A DNA stretch of 64,000 bases from Diplodia intermedia (taxonomy: Eukaryota > Ascomycota > Dothideomycetes > Botryosphaeriales > Botryosphaeriaceae). The notes below the pieces were generated by a model that saw nothing but the letters and a program-made list of their open reading frames with translations, did no database searches and was not told the DNA's origin. A program made the translations under genes and the position numbers. The stretch spans positions 124,001 to 188,000 of the forward strand of contig JAKEKT010000014.1 in NCBI GenBank assembly GCA_021495925.1, read 5' to 3'. Below are positions 52,487-64,000 of the stretch, piece by piece. Position 1 is the stretch's first letter. Every line of letters begins with the position of its first letter.

Positions 52487-53881
52487 TCAGAGTTTGTAGC
52501 TGTGGGCTGACAGTTAGCAAATGCTAGTGGTATGATGGACACGAGAGAAGTGGGGTGGTGTAGCTTACCTCCAAGGGTGCTGTTCGTCTCCATACTGGAT
52601 GGCCATCATCCAGTCCAGCACCTGCTGCGCGACGGGGCCGGCCTCCTTTCCGGGCGCCAGGCCGCAGTCGACGTCACGACCCCTCCAGCTAATCTTCCTG
52701 ACAGGGCTGACGACGGCGGCGGTGCCGGCGCCGAAGATCTCGAGCATCCTGCCCTCGTCGGCGGCGTCGGCGAGCTCCTTCATGGTGAACTTGCGCTCAA
52801 CGACGTTCCAGCCCTGGGGAGTGAGGCGCTCGCGGGCGAGGCCGAGGATGGAGTCACGGGTGACGCCCTCGAGGATGGTGCCGTCGAGGGGCGCGGTCAG
52901 CAGCTCGTTCTGGCCGGTCTCCTTGTTCTTGATGGCGGCGAACAGGTTCATGGTGCCGACCTCGGTGACGTACTCCTCCTCGCCGAACAGCCACAGGTTC
53001 TGGTGGTAGCCGCGGCTGGCGGCTTGCATCTGCGGCACGATGCAGGGCGCGTAGTTGGCGCCCAGCTTCTTGTCGCCGACGCCGCCGGGCCAGGCGCGCA
53101 CGGCGTAGTCGGTCGCCTCGAGGCTCACGGCCTTGAAGCCCGTTGGGTAGTAGGGGCCGACGGGACTGGCGATCACGTACAGCAGTGCGGAGCCGGGAGG
53201 GCCGACGCCCAGCGTGCGCTGCGTGCCGATCATGGTCGGCCGCAGGTACAGCGAGTAGCCGCGCGCCGAGGGGATGAAGCGCTCCTCGAGCTGGCAGAAC
53301 TGCGCGATCAGGTTGGTCAGGGCCTCGCCGTCAAAGGTCGGCAGCGCGATGCGCTCAGACGACTTGTTCAGGCGCGCCATGTTCTTGTCCGGACGGAACA
53401 GGCGGATCTTGCCCGCCTTGTCCTTGTAGGCCTTCATGCCCTCAAAGCACTCGAAGGCGTAGTGGAAGACGCAGGTGGCGGGGTCCAGCGAGAGGTTCTG
53501 GTAGGGCGTGATGCGCGGATTCAGCCAGCCTTCCGAGGCGGTCCATTCGATCGACAGCATGTGGTCTAGCAGTGCCCAGAGTCAGTGTCGTGGCCTGACA
53601 TCAGATGTCTCCGCTGGTTGCGGCATGGCGGAGGAGAGGGAGGTAGGGAAAATACCAGTGAAAGTGCGGCCGAAGACAAGCTCCTCAGCGGGCAGCAAGT
53701 CCTTCGGCGTGGTCGTTTTGGTCACAGAGAGCTTGGCTGGATTGAGTTCAGCCAGCTTGGGCTGCGCGCTGTATGCTCGCCGACATCGCTGGCTGGCGAG
53801 ACATGCGAGCGACGGGGACTGAGCGCGGGCAGAAAGGGTGGAAAAGGCCGACAGGAGCCTTTGGGACCGCTGTTGGAGCAT
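52487..53881 (-). CDS. Mitochondrial branched-chain amino acid aminotransferase
   Basis: PLP enzyme that performs the last step of Leu, Ile and Val synthesis and the first of their breakdown. Three exons on the minus strand (53881-53656, 53565-52569 and 52499-52487) give 411 residues. The presequence is Arg/Ser-rich (MLQQRSQRLLSAFSTLSARA, CRRAYSAQ), so the mitochondrion is likely. Family marks: FGRTFTDHML restored across intron 1, YAFECFEGMKAYK, YSLYLRPTMIGT, and RAWPGGVGDKKLGANYAP, in which Lys242 (the second Lys) aligns with the Schiff-base lysine. Later marks are GTMNLFAAIKN, LTAPLDGTILEGVTRDS and EIFGAGTAAVVSPV. Reading through intron 2 would end HPWR; splicing to the 13-base last exon gives HPWSYKL, the usual end. 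It is divergent from the SCY1-like gene. Confidence 0.96.
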
Positions 53882-54378
53882 TGCGGGCGAGGGACCTGCG
53901 AATTGAGGTTGGGGAAAGGGTGGTGGTGGAGCAATGGGGTAGTGACGGGGCGAAGATGGGGTGCTAGAAATGTAGGTAATGTATGACTATCCGCGCCCTA
54001 TGACCGGTGCTCGGAGAGTGCGCCCCCATGCCGAGATGCCGGGATCAGCCCGGGCACCCTGGGTCGCGCCGCACAGACCGCGGGGGTCGAGAGCAGCAGC
54101 TGTCGGCGCGACACCTCGACCTCGACGCCCAAACCGCCAGCTAGTCGCAAATCTGGCATTTCTACCGACAGTTGGCCTCTGCCGTGCCTCCCGTGTCCGC
54201 GCATGCCGAGCTGCTTGCGCTGCAACTTCTCTCGTCATTGGCACGCGCAATACTAACCACCCTTCCCTTGCTTGATCGCCCTTTCGCCGCCGGCCGCTGT
54301 TGCTCCCCGAACCACGCTCGCCGATCGCCGCGCACTGCTTGCCGCGCCTTGGGCTGTACTGCAGCTCACGTCCCCGTC
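53882..54378. promoter_or_regulatory. Divergent promoter of BCAT and SCY1-like genes
   Basis: About 500 bases between the two starts. I looked for a Leu3-type CCGG-N2-CCGG site and found no clear match. Frames present are overlapping GC-rich shadows. Confidence 0.45.
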
Positions 54379-57300
54379 ATGGCTGCGCAGTTCTTCTCGT
54401 CCGCCGTGAAGTCCTTCACTTCGAACATCGGTTCCAATTACTCTGTCAGCTCGACACCCTCCTCGACCTCCGGGCCATGGAAAATCTACGACGCGAAGAA
54501 GAAGTCGACGGGCAAGCCTGCCTCAGTATTCGTCTTCGAGAAAAAGTCGCTGGAGCCGCAGGGAGGTGGCTTTGGGCCGCGGTCGACAAGTGGGACAGTG
54601 AAGAGAGCACACGAGGAGGTGGTGGAGCGCTTGAAGAAAGAGGCCAGCTCGCTGGCTAGGTTACGACACCCCAGCATCCTGGAGCTGGCGGAGCCGGTGG
54701 AAGAGACGCGCAGTGGAGGCCTGATGTTTGCGACCGAACCTGTGTCGGCATCGCTGGCGGGTCTGTTACAAGAGAAAGATGAGCAGGAGCGCGGCGGCGG
54801 CCCTGGCGGTCGCGGCAGTCGCTACGTGGTCGAAGAGGACGGCACCAGACGGCGGCGCGAGCTGGAAATTGACGAGTTGGAAATCCAGAAGGGTCTGCTG
54901 CAGGTCGCCAAGGGCCTCGATTTCCTGCATGAGAGCGCTGGCCTCGTACATGGGAATCTGACGCCCGAGGCCATCTTCGTCAATGCCAAAGTAGGGAGCC
55001 AAGTCTTCTTTTTCCGTCTGTACCCTAGCAGTGCTGATGTAGTTCTCCATAGTCTGATTGGAAAATATCCGGCCTGGGCTTCTGCAGCCCGCCCGACAAT
55101 TCTACCAAACCCACCTCTGTTACCCCCATCTCCTTGTCTGAGGTGATCAACCACGACCCGCGGTTGCCACATACTGTGCAGCTGAATATCGACTACACTT
55201 CCCCAGACTTCATAATGGACACGAACCTCAACACATCCGCGGATATGTTCTCGCTGGGTCTCCTCGTCATTGCTCTCTTCAACTCCCCACATCGCAGCCC
55301 TTTGGAGACGAACCAGAGTCCATCTACCTACAAACGGCTGTTTGCATCATCCTCGTCGATACCAACTCAGAACAACGGTTTCTTGTGCAAGGGAAAGCTA
55401 CCCCGGGACATCACCCAGGGCCTGTTACCTCGGCTCATTACCAGACGACCGGCGCAGAGGATTAATGCTCGCGAGTTCCAGGAGGCTCAATACTTTGACA
55501 ATATCCTTGTCTCAACCATTCGCTTCCTTGATAGCTTGCCGGCCAAGACCCCGGCTGAAAAGTCACAGTTCATGCGTGGGCTGCCACGTGTGTTGAACCA
55601 GTTTCCAAAGAGCGTACTGGAGAAGAAGGTGCTTCCTGCACTACTGGAAGAGATGAAAGACCGGGAGCTATTATCAATCGTTCTTCAGAACATATTCAAA
55701 ATCCTCACCATGGTACCGTCGGGAAAGCGGGCATTCTGCGACAGGGTGCTTCCTCGGTTAAGAGAAGTGTTCTTGAACAGCGGCACTAGTGGGAAACCAC
55801 CGCAAGCAGATCGGGACAGTGCAAAGGAGGCTGGCCTCATGATTATCCTCGAGAACATGAAACTCATGTCTGAGAATTGTACAGGCAAAGAGTTCAAAGA
55901 CGGTAAGTTCGAGACGCCAAATGTGCTATTGCTTTTGTTGACCAGCTATAGACGTGCTCCCGCTCATCGTCCTCGCCTTGCAATCGCCCACTCATTCTTT
56001 GGTGGATGCTGCTCTGAGGACATTGCCCATAATAATTTTCGTCTTGGATTTCTCCACAATCAAGAACGAATTCTTCCCCATCGTCGCCAGTGTCTTTGCC
56101 AAGACTACCAGTATGGGCATCAAGATTCGCGGGCTTCAAGCCTTCCGCCATCTTTGTGGAGGTGGTATTTCCGAAGACACTGGCGATGGGTTGGATGGTT
56201 TCGGCGCAAACAGGCCTCAGCAAACACAGAACCCAGCAGTCTTAGACAAGTATACCATTCAAGAGAAGGTCGTGCCGCTGCTGAAAGCAATCAAAACGAA
56301 AGAGCCGGCTGTAATGGTAAGACGCTCTTCTTGGATTCTATGAATTTTTAGCTTACACTCGCAGATGGCATCTCTCGATGTTTTCAAGGAGGTTGGCAAG
56401 ATTGCCGACTCCGACTTTCTCGCCATGGAGACGCTTCCCATCCTCTGGAACTTCAGCTTAGGCCCTCTCCTGAACCTGCAACAATTTCAATCCTTCATGA
56501 CCCTCATCAAACAACTCTCCACTCGTGTCGAGCAGGAACAGACCCGCAAGCTCCAAGAACTTTCCACCAGCAATACAGCCACGGCCGCCCGCGCAGACGA
56601 CTTCATGTCATTCGGCGGTATCTCGCCCGCCAATGGTACACACTCCAACGGCGAGGACGCCGATTTCGAAAGCCTCGTCACCGGCCGCGCGACGACCAAC
56701 AGCTTCTCAGCAGGAGACAACTTCGACGACGGCTGGGGCGCATCATCCGCCACGACATCCCCACCCGTCTCGGCTGGCCTGCAGCCCTCACGCCCCAGCA
56801 ACCCGCGCACCCAGTCGGTCCAATCATCCTCGGCATCAGCGGCACCGGCCTTCAACTGGAGCACCCCTCCGCCACAGCAGACTTCCACGCCTCCGCCCCG
56901 GCTGGGCATGGGCGCGCCTGCTCTGCAACCGTCGCAGAACAGCTATCGCTCGGCGACGCCGGATTACAACAGATCATCGCTCGGCGGCTTCGCGTCGCTG
57001 AAGCCGCAGTCAACGGGCGGTGGCACCGGTGGCACGATGAACGGCTGGGGCTCGTCGTCGATGACATCGGCCCCCTCCTCGTCCTCGTCCGCATTCTCAC
57101 TGCCGCTTCAGCCGTCGCGACCGCAACAACAACAACAAGCCACCCCCGGTCTCATGAACATGGGTATCTTGAACACCCAGCAACAGCAGCAGCCGAGCTC
57201 GAACGCGGGCCTCGACTGGAGCGCTGCGGCCAGACAACCGCAGATGAACACCGGGCTGAACAGGTTTTCTCAGCAGCAGCAGCAGCAGCAGAGCAGCGCG

Positions 57301-57501
57301 GCCAGTGGTAGTCCGTATGCTGGGTTTGGCATCGCGCCGCCGCCGGCGGGGTCGCAGGGCGGTGGTAGCCTTGGGGCGTTGTCGTTTGGTGGCGGCGGCG
57401 GTGGGTTGGGCCGGCCGCAGCAGCAGCAACAGCAACGACAGGCACAGCAACAGCAACAAGGACAGAAGAAGGGGCTGGATCAGTATGAGAGTTTGATATA
57501 A
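54379..57501 (+). CDS. SCY1/SCYL2-like pseudokinase
   Basis: Kinase-like protein linked in other eukaryotes to clathrin and Golgi/endosome traffic. Four exons (54379-54990, 55053-55902, 55952-56316 and 56365-57501) give 987 residues. The start opens MAAQFFSSAVKSFTSNIGSNY, typical of the family. The kinase-like domain covers about 35-330: GPWKIYDAKKKSTGKPASVF, HPSILELAEPVEE, then HGNLTPEAI at 191, where HRD is expected, and SGLGF at 210-214 in place of DFG. Loss of both catalytic aspartates marks a pseudokinase. A HEAT-repeat-like helical part follows (LPALLEEMKDRELL, VLPLIVLALQSPTHSLVDAALRTLP). The C-terminal 300 residues are Ser/Gln/Gly-rich, with DDFMSFGG and DDGWG, possible adaptor or clathrin-type motifs. 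It compares with yeast Scy1 and animal SCYL2. Confidence 0.93.
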
Positions 57502-58700
57502 GAGGAGGGAGGGCATCTTGTATGAGTGAAAGGATGTGGAAAATTGTGGAGTGGTACTCGGAGCCTTTTTATTTTCCACCTCTGATTTGTTTGGGGAGGG
57601 AGGGGGCATTCACATTTTTCGGCGGTGGACGGTTTGCATTGCATAATACCATGTCGATTCTTTTTCTCACCCGTAGTGTGTTCGCTTGAGATGGGTGTAG
57701 TGAGTTGGTGCGAGGGCCGTTGGACGTAGATATGGGGGTGGGTTGGGTAGGTTCGGAGCATCTGGCTTGACAAAGGCGAACAGAAACTGCACTCCGTCAC
57801 CCTCCTCTACTCCTATTCACTCACTCCAGCTCTCTCGGCCTCCTGCATCTCCACACGTCTCGATATTGCTAAAGTCTCAGTCTTACAACGACCGTCTCAT
57901 TTCAACTCCACACACTTGGGATGACGGCCCTCTCTCCCGGGAGCTCGTCACTTTCGCAGCCTGCAATTTCCCGAGGATGTTTCCGGAAATCAAGCAAGCA
58001 TTAGGCAAGTGCAATGAAGAGTGGAATTGGACTGTGGTTTGAGAACACAATAAGGCCTCACTGAAAAGGCATCTGGTCCGGACATTGCGATTTCCCTTTG
58101 GATCCAACAAGGAAAGCGCTTTTGGGAGATACGGAGCTAAGTTTAGGTAGAACGAGGAGACAGTCTAATGGGCTTCTTTGCAATTCAAGGGCCGGTATTC
58201 TAACTAGCTTGTGTGCTCATGCCTGGGTTGCGAGCTTGGCTGTGTTGTTGTCGGCCGAGGGAGAACTTCGGGTTGAGGTGGTGACCGATGCGGTAGCCCA
58301 TGCTGTCATCCCCACCATCGCCTAGAGAGAATGGGGTAGGTATAGTCGCGAACGGATGTTTCTGTGGAACATAAGCCAAGCTTCCAGCCGGTCATGCCAC
58401 CAATGGGACCACAGGCGCCAAGGCCTCCAAGAAATGTCGCGGACGAACTCTCTTGCAAGGAGTTTGCGCCCAGAACCAGAAGGCGACTCGGACACGAGTA
58501 GTGCTTGTACACATAGATACACGGAACGGAAGGGGCCGCCTTGCCGATTCTACCACTGTCGAAATGCCGGTCAGTTCATGACGTCTGGTTCGGCAGTAGC
58601 AATCCGGGCGAGGTGATATATAAGCCATGCTTGCGCCCACTCAACGTCACTGTAGATCAGGCATTGAAACATTCTAAACTGTCAATCTTTTACCGCAATC
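57502..58700. other. Intergenic region before the FAD oxidase
   Basis: 3' end of the pseudokinase gene and promoter of the FAD oxidase. No credible frame. A TATA box lies at 58617-58624. Confidence 0.5.
58617..58624 (+). promoter_or_regulatory. TATA box of the FAD oxidase gene
   Basis: TATATAAG 77 bases before the ATG at 58701, a strong core promoter match. Confidence 0.65.
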
Positions 58701-60505
58701 ATGTACACGACACTTTGGGGACTTGCTTCTTTCCTCGCCGGGGCGAACGGAGCTGTGCACGGCGTTTTGGGATCAAGAGCATCGGGCTCTCTCAACGAAA
58801 CAGTTTCTGCGAACTGCCACCAAGCCGTAACTCTACCCTTCTGCTTCAGATACATTTCTTCCTTCTGACATACTCTCTCTAGTGCACCCAGCTGTCCTCG
58901 GCCTTCGGCTCCGCTTTCCACTACCCCGACAGCGACAACTTCACCATCTGGGACGCGAAGCAGCAAGAGGTCCGCCCCGCATGCCGCGTGGAGCCGTCTT
59001 CCGCCGCCGAGGTCGCACATGTCCTAGATGTCCTCGTCGACAAGTGGTGCCACTTCGCCGTCAAGGGTGGCGGGCATTCGCGGAGTCCAGATGACTCCAA
59101 CTCGGTCGCAGGCGTGACGGTCGACCTCGACCGCATCAACGGCATTGAGATTGCCGGGGACGGCACGCGTGCGCGGGTGGGCGGCGGAGCGACCACCATC
59201 CAGGTGTATCGCGCGCTGGAGGCGCGCAACATGTCTTTCGTCGGCGGCAGGGTGAACACTGTCGGCGTTGGCGGCTTCACCCTCGGCGGAGGCACGTCGC
59301 CGTTCTCGAACAAATACGGCTGGGCGCTGGACAACGTCTACGAGTATGAGGTATGCAGCCGCTTCAACTTCTAGTGCTACAAGGGGCGACTAACGCACAA
59401 GTGTAGGTGGTCCTGGCCAACAGCACCATCACCACCGCGTCCGAAACCCACAACCCAGATCTCTACTGGGCCCTCCGCGGCGGCAGCAACAACTTCGGCA
59501 TCGTCACCAGCTTCACCGTCCGCACCTTCGCCCAGGAGCCCGTCTTCACCGGCCAACTGACCTTCGGCGCCAACCAGACCGAGGCCGCCCTCGACGGCGT
59601 CTACGAACTCTTCACCGACCCGGACCTGTCTACCGACGTCGATATGGGCTACGACCTCTACTACACGTATAGCCAGGCGCAGGACGGCTTCGTCATGCTG
59701 GGCACGGAGCGCTACGCGCAACCCGTCTCCGACCCGCCTGTCTTCCGCGCCATCGACCAGATCCCGCCGGCGTCGCGGTCCGTCAACATTGACACCATGG
59801 CGAACTTGATAGACAACACCTCGCCCCTGGGAACGACGCGGTAAGCATACCTACTTCCAAATCCCCCAACTCCCCCACCCCTCCGCCACGACCAAGCCTT
59901 ACTAAACAGCATGTCCCTCCTCCTCCCAGCCATCTCTTCCGCACGCTCAGCGTCCTACCTTCCCGCGAACTGCTGACGCAATGCCTCGCCATCTTCCGGG
60001 AGGAGGTCGAAGCCATCAAGACGGTCGCCGGCCTCGCGCCCAACTTCATCACCTACCCGCTGCAAGCGAACGCCATCGCGGCGATGAAGCAGCGCGGCGG
60101 CAACGCGCTAGGCCTCGACGACCAGGACGGGCCGCTGTTCCGTAAGTATTTTTTGCTTCCATGCCGTCCACCCCCTTACCTCTACCCCAAACGCCATCAT
60201 ACTAACGCCCAAACCTCAAAAAAGTGATCCTTATATCCACCGCCTGGTCCGACGCCGCCGGCGACGCGGCCGTCGCCGCCATGACGGTCAACGTCGTCGC
60301 CCGCATCAAGGCGGCGGCCGAGGCGCTCGGCGCCGGCCACCCGTACCTGTACGTCAACTACGCCATGGACGGCCAGGCGGACGAGGTTTTCGCCGGCTAC
60401 GGCGAGGCGAACGTGCGGCGGCTGAGGGCGATCCAGCGCTCGGTCGATCCGAGCGGCGTCTTCACCTCGCGGGGGCTGTGGAGGGGGTTTATGAAGTTGA
60501 TCTGA
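58701..60505 (+). CDS. Secreted FAD-linked oxidase, berberine-bridge (BBE-like) type
   Basis: Predicted extracellular flavin oxidase; family members oxidise oligosaccharides, alkaloids or other secondary metabolites. Five exons (58701-58826, 58883-59350, 59407-59840, 59930-60141 and 60225-60505) give 506 residues. A signal peptide opens it (MYTTLWGLASFLAGANG). The FAD-binding domain shows VKGGGHSRSPDDSN with His107, the expected 8-alpha histidyl-FAD site, DLDRINGIEI, and GRVNTVGVGGFTLGGG at 164-179. In bicovalent BBE enzymes the latter motif has a Cys at the position held here by Val166, so FAD is probably attached only through His107. YWALRGGSNNFGIVTSF and a C-terminal YGEANVRRLRAIQRSVDPSGVF are further family marks. 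Several N-x-S/T sites are present. The acceptor of intron 3 could also be 20 bases earlier, but only 59930 keeps the frame into HLFRTLS. The substrate is unknown. Confidence 0.93.
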
Positions 60506-61320
60506 AAGGAAAGAGAAAGGACAACCAGGGCCTTGGGTTCGGGGCTATATATGCAGTAACTCGCCAGTCTTTTAGTCGCCTGGGCTTTTTTTTTTTTTTT
60601 TTCATCGAAAGGCGGTCGCGAGGATCACCTCCCCCCATGTCGTTGCTGTCGCTTTAACTTGCCGGCGTTTTACGTCTTGAATTGTTCGCCGACGCTGCCT
60701 ACGACGTGTTAACCCTCCCCCAACGTGGCTTGGAATGCTTCTTTTCCAAGCATTCGAGCCCCGATTCGATCCGATCCGATCCGCAACTGTCGTACGATAC
60801 ATCAATCACTCCCTTCGAATGCCAAAACCAGATGAGTGCCCCTAACATTCATCCGCCGCCGTTACTCAGATAGGCAGTGGTCTTGGTCTTTTGGGACGAA
60901 ATAAAATTCGTCAAGCCATGCGGCAATGAAGTTGAAATAGGCATACAGCGGACCTGGTCCTTGCTGAGGCAAGGAAAAAGGGGTATCAGATGGACCAGTA
61001 CTTGGAGCAACACTTTCGCACTGCTCTTTACCCAGATGATCTCCCTTTTCAATTTCCCTACTATGCAACATCCCCTTATTAGTAGCCCGCTTCGGTACAG
61101 CTGGATCCGCGCATGTGCATGCAAGCGCGTGAACGTATATATGAAAATGCAGTAGTGTTCACGCTGTCACATCACACTGCACCACGGTAACAGCCATCTT
61201 CAAACAATCATTCATCATTAAAAGAAAGAAGGCGGTACTATGCGTCCCTTCGCCTCCATCTCTCTCCTCTCCTGATTTTGTTTCGCCTTTCCTCATCCCC
61301 CCATCAAACCCTTTCATCCA
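60506..61320. other. Convergent 3' region of FAD oxidase and transporter
   Basis: A run of about 17 T at 60586-60602 lies just after the oxidase stop, and a GATCC repeat (CGATCCGATCCGATCCG) near 60766. Both genes end in this interval; no gene seen. Confidence 0.55.
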
Positions 61321-63169
61321 TCAAACCTTCCTCGCCGGCTCCACAACATCACTCTCCCTCCCCTCCACACCGCCCTTTCCCTCCACGCCCACATGCACGT
61401 GATGCGCATCCTCCACGCCCATCAGATCCCCACCCTTCTCCACGTGGTTCGAGCCGCCGAACAAGACGTCAATCTCCTCCAGACTGACCTGCTTGGTCTC
61501 GGGAATGAAGAAGTAGACAAAGGCGGCGAGCAAGATGTTGATTCCCGCGAACATGTAGAAGGCGTAGAAGCCGCAGTTGTCGAGGAAGGTCGGGAAGAAC
61601 TGCTGCACGATGGCGTTTGCGACGTTTTGCGTCTGCGACGCCATGCCGACGGCTTGCGCGCGCACGTTCATGGAGAAGATTTCCGACGTCCAGATCCAGA
61701 CGGTGGCGCCCCAAGAGGGTTTGTCTGGTGGGAACCGGGTTAGTAGGTGAATAGATGGGATGAGAGGAGGGAGCATAAAAGGAGGGGAACTCACAGAAGA
61801 AGGCGAACAGGAACATCAAGAATACAATGGAGATGCCGACGGGTTGCGACTTGGTGGTCGCGCCGTCAACGACGATGGACGGGGTCTGCGTCTCGACGGT
61901 GGCGGCGATGACCATGCAGAGGCCCATGCCGATGGCACCGACAATTAGCAGCGCCTTGCGACCGAAGCGGTCGACGGTCCAGGTGGCGTTGAGCGTAAAG
62001 ATGATGCTGAAGGTGGCGTTGAGGGCGTTGATGAGAGCGACCTGCGAGGAGCTGGTGAAGATCTTCTTGTAGACCTTGGTCGAGTAGGTGTTGAGCGTGC
62101 CCTGGCCGGTGATCTGTTGGCCGGCGTTGATGACGAAGGCGAGCATCAGACGCTTGCGCACCGAAGGGTCCTTCCACAGTGCCGCGTATCCCGAAGAAAT
62201 GGCTTCCTTCTCAAACTCGAGCGCCTCACGGATGACAAGCAGCTCGTCTTCGACGTCCTGCTCAGTGTCGCGGACGCGGAGGAGCGAAGCGCGCGCAGCC
62301 TCAATGTTGTTGTTTTTCTGAATGTGCCAACGCGGTGTCTCGGGGATGAACCACAGCTGGGCGATGATGAGGACAGGCATCAAGAGCTGGAAGATGACGA
62401 CCATGCGCCAGTCCCACTCGCCAAGACTGGCGATGTGCTTTTGGCAGGCGAAGTTGATCCAATACCTAAGAAATGTCAGAGCTGGCACTTGCGCGTCCGC
62501 TGGATTGACTTACGCAATGAAGGAGCCAACACTGTAGAACATCTGCCAGAAAGACATGACCTTTCCACGAATCTCAGAAGGCGCGAGCTCTCCGATGTAG
62601 ATAGGGCCAGCAGCTGTGGCAGGGGGTTAGCAACAAACAAAAGCGACACGTGATGGATGGATAGACTTACTCAACGCAAGGCCTTGGCCCAAACCAATGA
62701 TGACACGACCTCCAATGAAGCAGCCGACATTGCCTCTCGGCGAGAAAGTCTGCATGAAGGTGGCAACGATGACGAGCAACGAGCCAGCCGCCATACCCGC
62801 GCGACGACCAGCGAAATCGGCAAGCGGACCGCCCATGAAGAAACCTGCGACAACGGCACCGACAGTGTAGGCAGTGTTGATGGCACCCTGGGTTTGCGAG
62901 TCCTGTTTCACGGAAACGTAAGCGGGTTGCAAGTGTTTCGGCCTGCTTGGCAAGGACGTACAGGGTTGCCGAAATAATTCATCCAGTTGTCGGAGCCGAG
63001 AACGGCGTTGTACACCGAGGCGTCGTAACCGTAGAGGACCATACATGATGCGGCGACGAGGGAGATGTACCTGTGTACAGGGGGGTGACTTTAGCTTTTG
63101 TTGGCTTTTTGGCGTTGCGGGTGGCGAGGCTTACCAGTTGTACGCCCTCTTGGCTGTCATGTAACCCAT
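61321..63169 (-). CDS. MFS sugar transporter (sugar porter family)
   Basis: Plasma-membrane sugar/H+ symporter type. Six exons on the minus strand (63169-63135, 63070-62962, 62902-62671, 62613-62514, 62465-61795 and 61724-61321) give 516 residues, normal for the family. All joins restore family text: YNWYISLVAASCMVLYGYDAS, NYFGNPDSQTQGAINTAY, GLGQGLALTAAGPIYIGELAP, SFIAYWINFACQ and FAFFYKPSWGATVW. Signature motifs: DFAGRRAG in the loop 2-3 region, PSEIRGKVMS, PETPRWHIQK, VDRFGRKALL, RAQAVGMASQTQNVANAI and PETKQVSLEEIDVLFGG. Twelve membrane segments are expected. The C-terminus is charged and cytosolic. Xylose, hexose or a disaccharide are possible substrates. It lies tail to tail with the FAD oxidase. 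Confidence 0.95.
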
Positions 63170-64000
63170 GCTGGAGTGAGGGGGAGAGGAGCCGCCTCTC
63201 AACGTGCTGGTAAGAAGAAAAAAGGACGAGCAAGAAGAGCAGCAGCCGGGCTCAGCGACAGTGCAAACAGGCGGTCGAGGAAGGGGAAGGAGAAGAGCCC
63301 CGGGGAGGAAGAGGTTGAGTCGGGGATGCAGCGAAGCAAGAACAAGCATGCGCCGAGCGTTGTCATGCCCTTATAGTCGCTTGGGGGGTCGAGGCTATCA
63401 GCACCCTTGCGGCGTAGTGGCGGGCAAGGGCAGCCATGCAACGCCTCGACGCACCCATAAGGCCCCTAAAACCACCAATAGGCTCGCGTCGTGGCGTCCG
63501 GGGGCTCTGGGGTTGAGCACGGGCGGCGGCAGGCTGGAGGTTGTTTGGCTGCAATCCGGGGCCCCGGGACCCCATGTCGTCGGGGTGGATCTGCTGCGCT
63601 TCCTCCACATCGGTGGGCTCGGGTTAGCAGCATTGCAGGCTACGGAGCGGTGCGCGAGAGGCGTCTGGAGGAATCCAGGACGGGGCGCTAGGGCGTGGCT
63701 GCTGGGAGCACAATTCTCCACCAATAGCCTCTGCTCAGGCTAGGCATTTTTGCCGGCTGCCATACGCGTGTCATCGCTGCAACCGACCCCAGAGCCCGGC
63801 CCTCACCCTCGCCAATATCAGCAGAATGGGCCCCAGGCCCAAGCCTCGGCAGGTGCCGACTCTACCGTCCTGCCATGTCTAGAGCTTGACCCCGCAAAGC
63901 AGTCCAGTGAGGCACTTTTGCCAAAACATCGAGATGATGCCGTTTCTTCCATGGCCCGGACGAAGCCGCATGCTGCAGCCGCTGGACGGCTCCACACACA
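63170..64000. other. Right edge, transporter promoter region
   Basis: Upstream of the leftward transporter. Purine-rich leader (AAGAAGAAAAAAGG) near 63207-63225, then GC-rich DNA with overlapping frames on both strands, none recognisable. Confidence 0.5.

Noticed and set aside
52532..53569. 345-codon plus-strand frame antisense to the aminotransferase
   Set aside because: Shadow of the well-supported aminotransferase exon; composition is Ala/Gly/Val-biased with no family motif.

Overview
The window is nuclear DNA from a filamentous ascomycete (Pezizomycotina, possibly a dothideomycete; the class is inference). The evidence is the gene architecture (short GT-AG introns of about 45-150 bases with CTAAC/CTGAC-like branch sites, no operons, GC-rich third positions) and the gene families: a HET-domain protein, a Zn2Cys6 regulator of the cutinase/fatty-acid type, a two-module DUF3433 membrane protein, an asco-laccase ending in the DSGL plug, a cerato-platanin and a berberine-bridge-type oxidase. 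I reconstructed 18 protein-coding genes by joining exons by hand. I found no convincing tRNA, rRNA, CRISPR or transposon.

Left part (0-23 kb): an Asn-rich prion-like protein (310-1359, -), an acyl-CoA dehydrogenase (2444-4183, +), a 3.8 kb gene-free stretch, a Far/CTF1-type Zn2Cys6 activator (7994-11351, +), a very large DUF3433 membrane protein (12646-17060, +), a 4.8 kb gene-free stretch, and a secreted Ser/Thr-rich protein (21884-23209, -). The dehydrogenase promoter carries two CCTCGG cores, the element used by FarA/FarB-type regulators, so the two neighbours may form a small fatty-acid-use unit.

Middle (23-47 kb): a secreted laccase (25573-27841, +), an intronless 2407-residue coiled-coil protein (28927-36150, +), a HET-domain protein (37239-39809, -), and two divergently transcribed genes (40339-41794, - and 42802-44514, +) whose products share a His/Glu-rich block. 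A secreted cerato-platanin follows (46291-46771, +).

Right part (47-64 kb): mostly conserved housekeeping genes: ATP10 assembly factor, Gos1 Golgi SNARE divergent from ribosomal protein L35, mitochondrial branched-chain aminotransferase divergent from a SCY1-like pseudokinase. A secreted FAD-linked oxidase and a sugar-porter-type MFS transporter follow, arranged tail to tail.

The most unusual items are the divergent gene pair with a shared block, the prion-like protein with exact 30-residue repeats, the giant coiled-coil protein with 33-base hendecad repeats, and the EF-hand-like C-terminal loop of the stress-type hydrophilic protein. No coherent new multi-gene system is evident. Exon structures are predictions from splice signals and reading-frame continuity; no similarity search was run.
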